A stretch of DNA of 64,000 nucleotides from G963676655 sp963676655 (lineage in GTDB: Bacteria > Verrucomicrobiota > Lentisphaeria > Victivallales > Victivallaceae). The DNA lies in the NCBI GenBank assembly GCA_963676655.2, contig CAXXKX010000003.1, positions 2,418,001-2,482,000 on the forward strand. The letters are read 5' to 3'. The translations under genes and the position numbers were made by a program. The notes beneath the pieces were generated by a model. It saw only the letters and a list, made by a program, of their open reading frames with translations, was not told the origin of the DNA and did no database searches. This document shows, one piece after another, positions 62,579 through 64,000 of the stretch (positions are counted from its first letter, which is position 1; each line of letters opens with the position of its first letter).

Positions 62579-63427
62579 TCAATCCTTTGACATGTCCTCA
62601 ATAAGATTACTGGATTCTTCAAGTATTTTTTGAGGATATGGATGTCCTGTTTTAGAACTAATAATTCTTTCAGGTAAAACCAAAGCTATATCAGTATTGC
62701 TAATATTTCCCAATGTAAAAGTTGCAGTTCTACTGCCAAGCATTGTTTTTACCTGAGTTTTATCAATAGGGGATCCATTGTATGTTTTCCATTTCTCTAT
62801 GTTGGGATACAGTTTTTTTACAATTGATGGCTTTGTTATTCTAATATCAGCTCTAAATGCCTTTTTATCTTCTTTATCTAATGAGTTTTCAAGTTCTTCT
62901 GGAACGGTTTTAGTTTTAAAGCATATTGATTTAACTACTGATTCTTTGAAAAACTTTTCTGCAACTTCTTTCTTTGTTTGTAAAAAGAAATGTATTGAAT
63001 AGTCTTGGTGCCGGCTTGAACAGAATGTATTGATATCATTATCAAATGCAGTTTTAATTCCAAGAGTTCCAATTTTTTGAATAACTAAAATAGCTTTTCT
63101 TCTACTTACACATTTAACTTGAAAGAAAAAAGGCATTGTTTGAGCATCATGTGTTGTTTGTTTTGCCTTAATTTTCCCTGTTTCAATATCTGTTAATTCT
63201 GCTTCAAATCCAAATTCACCAGCTTTCATCGTTCCATGACAAATATGTTTGTCAAAAGGAGTAAATTCATCTAAGAACAAATATTTTTCTGAAACAATTG
63301 ATCTTTTTTCTTTTCTTGTAAAGTACTCTTTTAGAATGTCTTCTATTGAAATTTCATCGGCTTTATCAATTTCATAATCTTTACACTTTAAAGTTATTTG
63401 ATAGGGGACAAGAAAATGGTGAAGCAT
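62579..63427 (-). CDS. AT-rich soluble protein of unknown function, first gene of a two-gene module
   Basis: This 282-aa protein is not recognised. It is mixed alpha/beta in character, with many Lys and Glu and no signal peptide or transmembrane helix. Recurrent features include KAGEFGFEAELTDIETGKIKAKQTTHDAQTMPF and RKAILVIQKIGTLGIKTAFDND (each over part of the chain). The ATG at 63427 has an excellent AAGGAGG site. A plausible promoter on the minus strand is TTGACA (63488-63493), 16 bases, TATTTT (63466-63471). It is coupled to the small membrane protein. Composition is markedly AT-rich, suggesting recent transfer. It could be a nuclease-like or ligand-binding sensor for a membrane effector; function not determinable. 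Confidence 0.75.
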   Translation of the reverse strand: MLHHFLVPYQITLKCKDYEIDKADEISIEDILKEYFTRKEKRSIVSEKYLFLDEFTPFDKHICHGTMKAGEFGFEAELTDIETGKIKAKQTTHDAQTMPFFFQVKCVSRRKAILVIQKIGTLGIKTAFDNDINTFCSSRHQDYSIHFFLQTKKEVAEKFFKESVVKSICFKTKTVPEELENSLDKEDKKAFRADIRITKPSIVKKLYPNIEKWKTYNGSPIDKTQVKTMLGSRTATFTLGNISNTDIALVLPERIISSKTGHPYPQKILEESSNLIEDMSKD

Positions 63428-63493
63428 ATTTCCTCCTTATTGATTGGTGAATTATATTCTGTAATAAAATATATAATAAAGATAAGTTGTCAA

Positions 63494-63768
63494 TTGAAAA
63501 AGTCAAGTTGTAATTTGAAATTATTATTAAATGTTGCAAACCCCAAAAAATGAAATAAAAAAAATCCCCAGGCATTACGCCAGCACCAAATCAAGAGAGA
63601 GGTGGTGTTTACGTCGGATGACCATTGTTAATAATCAAGCCGTCAGTTAGTCCGTCAGTTGATTAATATACTTTGAGTGGAGCCTTTATATTGTATTTGC
63701 TGTTGACTGTTGACTGTCGACTGTTAACTTCAGCTATTCCGCTTGCGGGATGGCTGTAAATTTTTTTA
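63494..63768. repeat. Repeat-rich gene-free stretch with a terminator-like palindrome
   Basis: The 400 bases between 63428 and 63827 contain no gene. Four 7-base units TGTTGAC-type occupy 63701-63728. Next, CAGCTATTCCGC (63731-63742) and GCGGGATGGCTG (63745-63756) form a 12-bp stem with two G-U pairs and a TT loop, followed by a T-run (63761-63767). It resembles the CCGC/GCGGG hairpin inside the 49.8-kb repeat. Confidence 0.6.
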
Positions 63769-63797
63769 TTGCTTTACACATCCTTTTATGATATAAT
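63769..63797 (+). promoter_or_regulatory. Putative promoter of the terminal partial gene
   Basis: TTGCTT (63769-63774), 17 bases, TATAAT (63792-63797). A start would be about 25 bases before an AAGGGGG ribosome site and the ATG at 63828. Confidence 0.6.
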
Positions 63798-63827
63798 TTA
63801 AAAAGATGGAACAAGGGGGTTGCCTTA

Positions 63828-64000
63828 ATGGATAAGCATCTGAAAGATAAACCGGCTTTAAATGTTGAAGTCAATGGCCAACATGTTTGTACCGCAGGTA
63901 TCTGCGGTGATGGCGTTTTGACGGCATCATTTCATTGCTATCAATACTTTTTTAAAAAATATTTTTCCAGGAAAAAAAAAGAAGAGAATTGGTGCAACTT
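63828..64000 (+). CDS. Start of an unidentified gene, cut by the window edge
   Basis: An open frame of 57 residues begins MDKHLKDKPALNVEVNGQHV and includes CTAGICGDGVLTASFHCYQ. It stays open to the last base. The ATG follows an AAGGGGG ribosome site (63814-63820 area) and a good promoter, so it is likely real. I do not recognise the family. Confidence 0.6.
   Translation, partial: MDKHLKDKPALNVEVNGQHVCTAGICGDGVLTASFHCYQYFFKKYFSRKKKEENWCN

Overview
The window looks like a chromosomal segment of a PVC-group bacterium, most likely Lentisphaerota (Victivallales-like). This is inferred from gene content: a prepilin-like protein with an 'FTLIELLVVIAIIAILA' N-terminus and a C-terminal 'DGH' motif, two one-gene sulfatases, LacI/AraC/IclR regulators each beside catabolic genes, very large secreted carbohydrate-active proteins, three neutral-ceramidase-family proteins, and REP-like palindromic repeats between genes together with a REP-associated (RAYT-type) transposase. 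No rRNA, tRNA or CRISPR array was seen.

Layout. 0-10 kb: the 3' part of RNase D, a sigma-54 activator, a GT2 glycosyltransferase, two tandem paralogous YfhO-like polytopic membrane proteins and a hybrid histidine kinase. 10-17.6 kb: an AT-rich orphan membrane protein, a URO-D-family protein divergent from an AraC regulator, a RAYT transposase with its own strong promoter, and an enolase-superfamily/Gfo-Idh-MocA pair. 17.8-28.5 kb: twin small lipoproteins, an SGNH hydrolase, a zinc-ribbon Ser/Thr kinase with a metallophosphoesterase, a membrane pyrophosphatase with K+-dependent signature residues, a structured intergenic RNA candidate, and an ABC-F ATPase. 28.5-33.1 kb: a one-base-overlapping operon of an NMT1/THI5-like binding protein, a Cache-HAMP-SpoIIE phosphatase and a tandem metallo-beta-lactamase-fold protein; no transporter subunits are present.

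33.5-48.5 kb: a DUF3089 hydrolase, a PHP phosphoesterase, then a probable polysaccharide-utilisation locus. This has a LacI regulator with a clear promoter and operator, the prepilin-like protein, a 1409-aa DUF6259-like protein, two beta-helix proteins and an 1126-aa CBM/TIM-barrel/LamG-like protein. 48.5-52.4 kb: a Cys-rich SO_0444-type metal permease and a sulfatase with an IclR regulator. 52.6-53.0 kb: four 97-bp tandem palindromic units. 53.2-62 kb: a six-gene operon (DegT aminotransferase, two ceramidase-family proteins, a sulfatase, a sugar-isomerase-like TIM barrel and a third ceramidase-family protein) divergent from an AraC regulator. 62-63.4 kb: an AT-rich two-gene module of unknown function, followed by repeat-rich DNA and the start of a gene cut by the window edge.

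How the genes work together: the window alternates housekeeping or signalling genes with locally regulated catabolic cassettes for (probably sulfated) host or algal glycans and amide-containing substrates. Intergenic spaces are heavily colonised by short palindromic or modular repeats. All functional names are assigned by reading protein motifs by eye; no database search was run.
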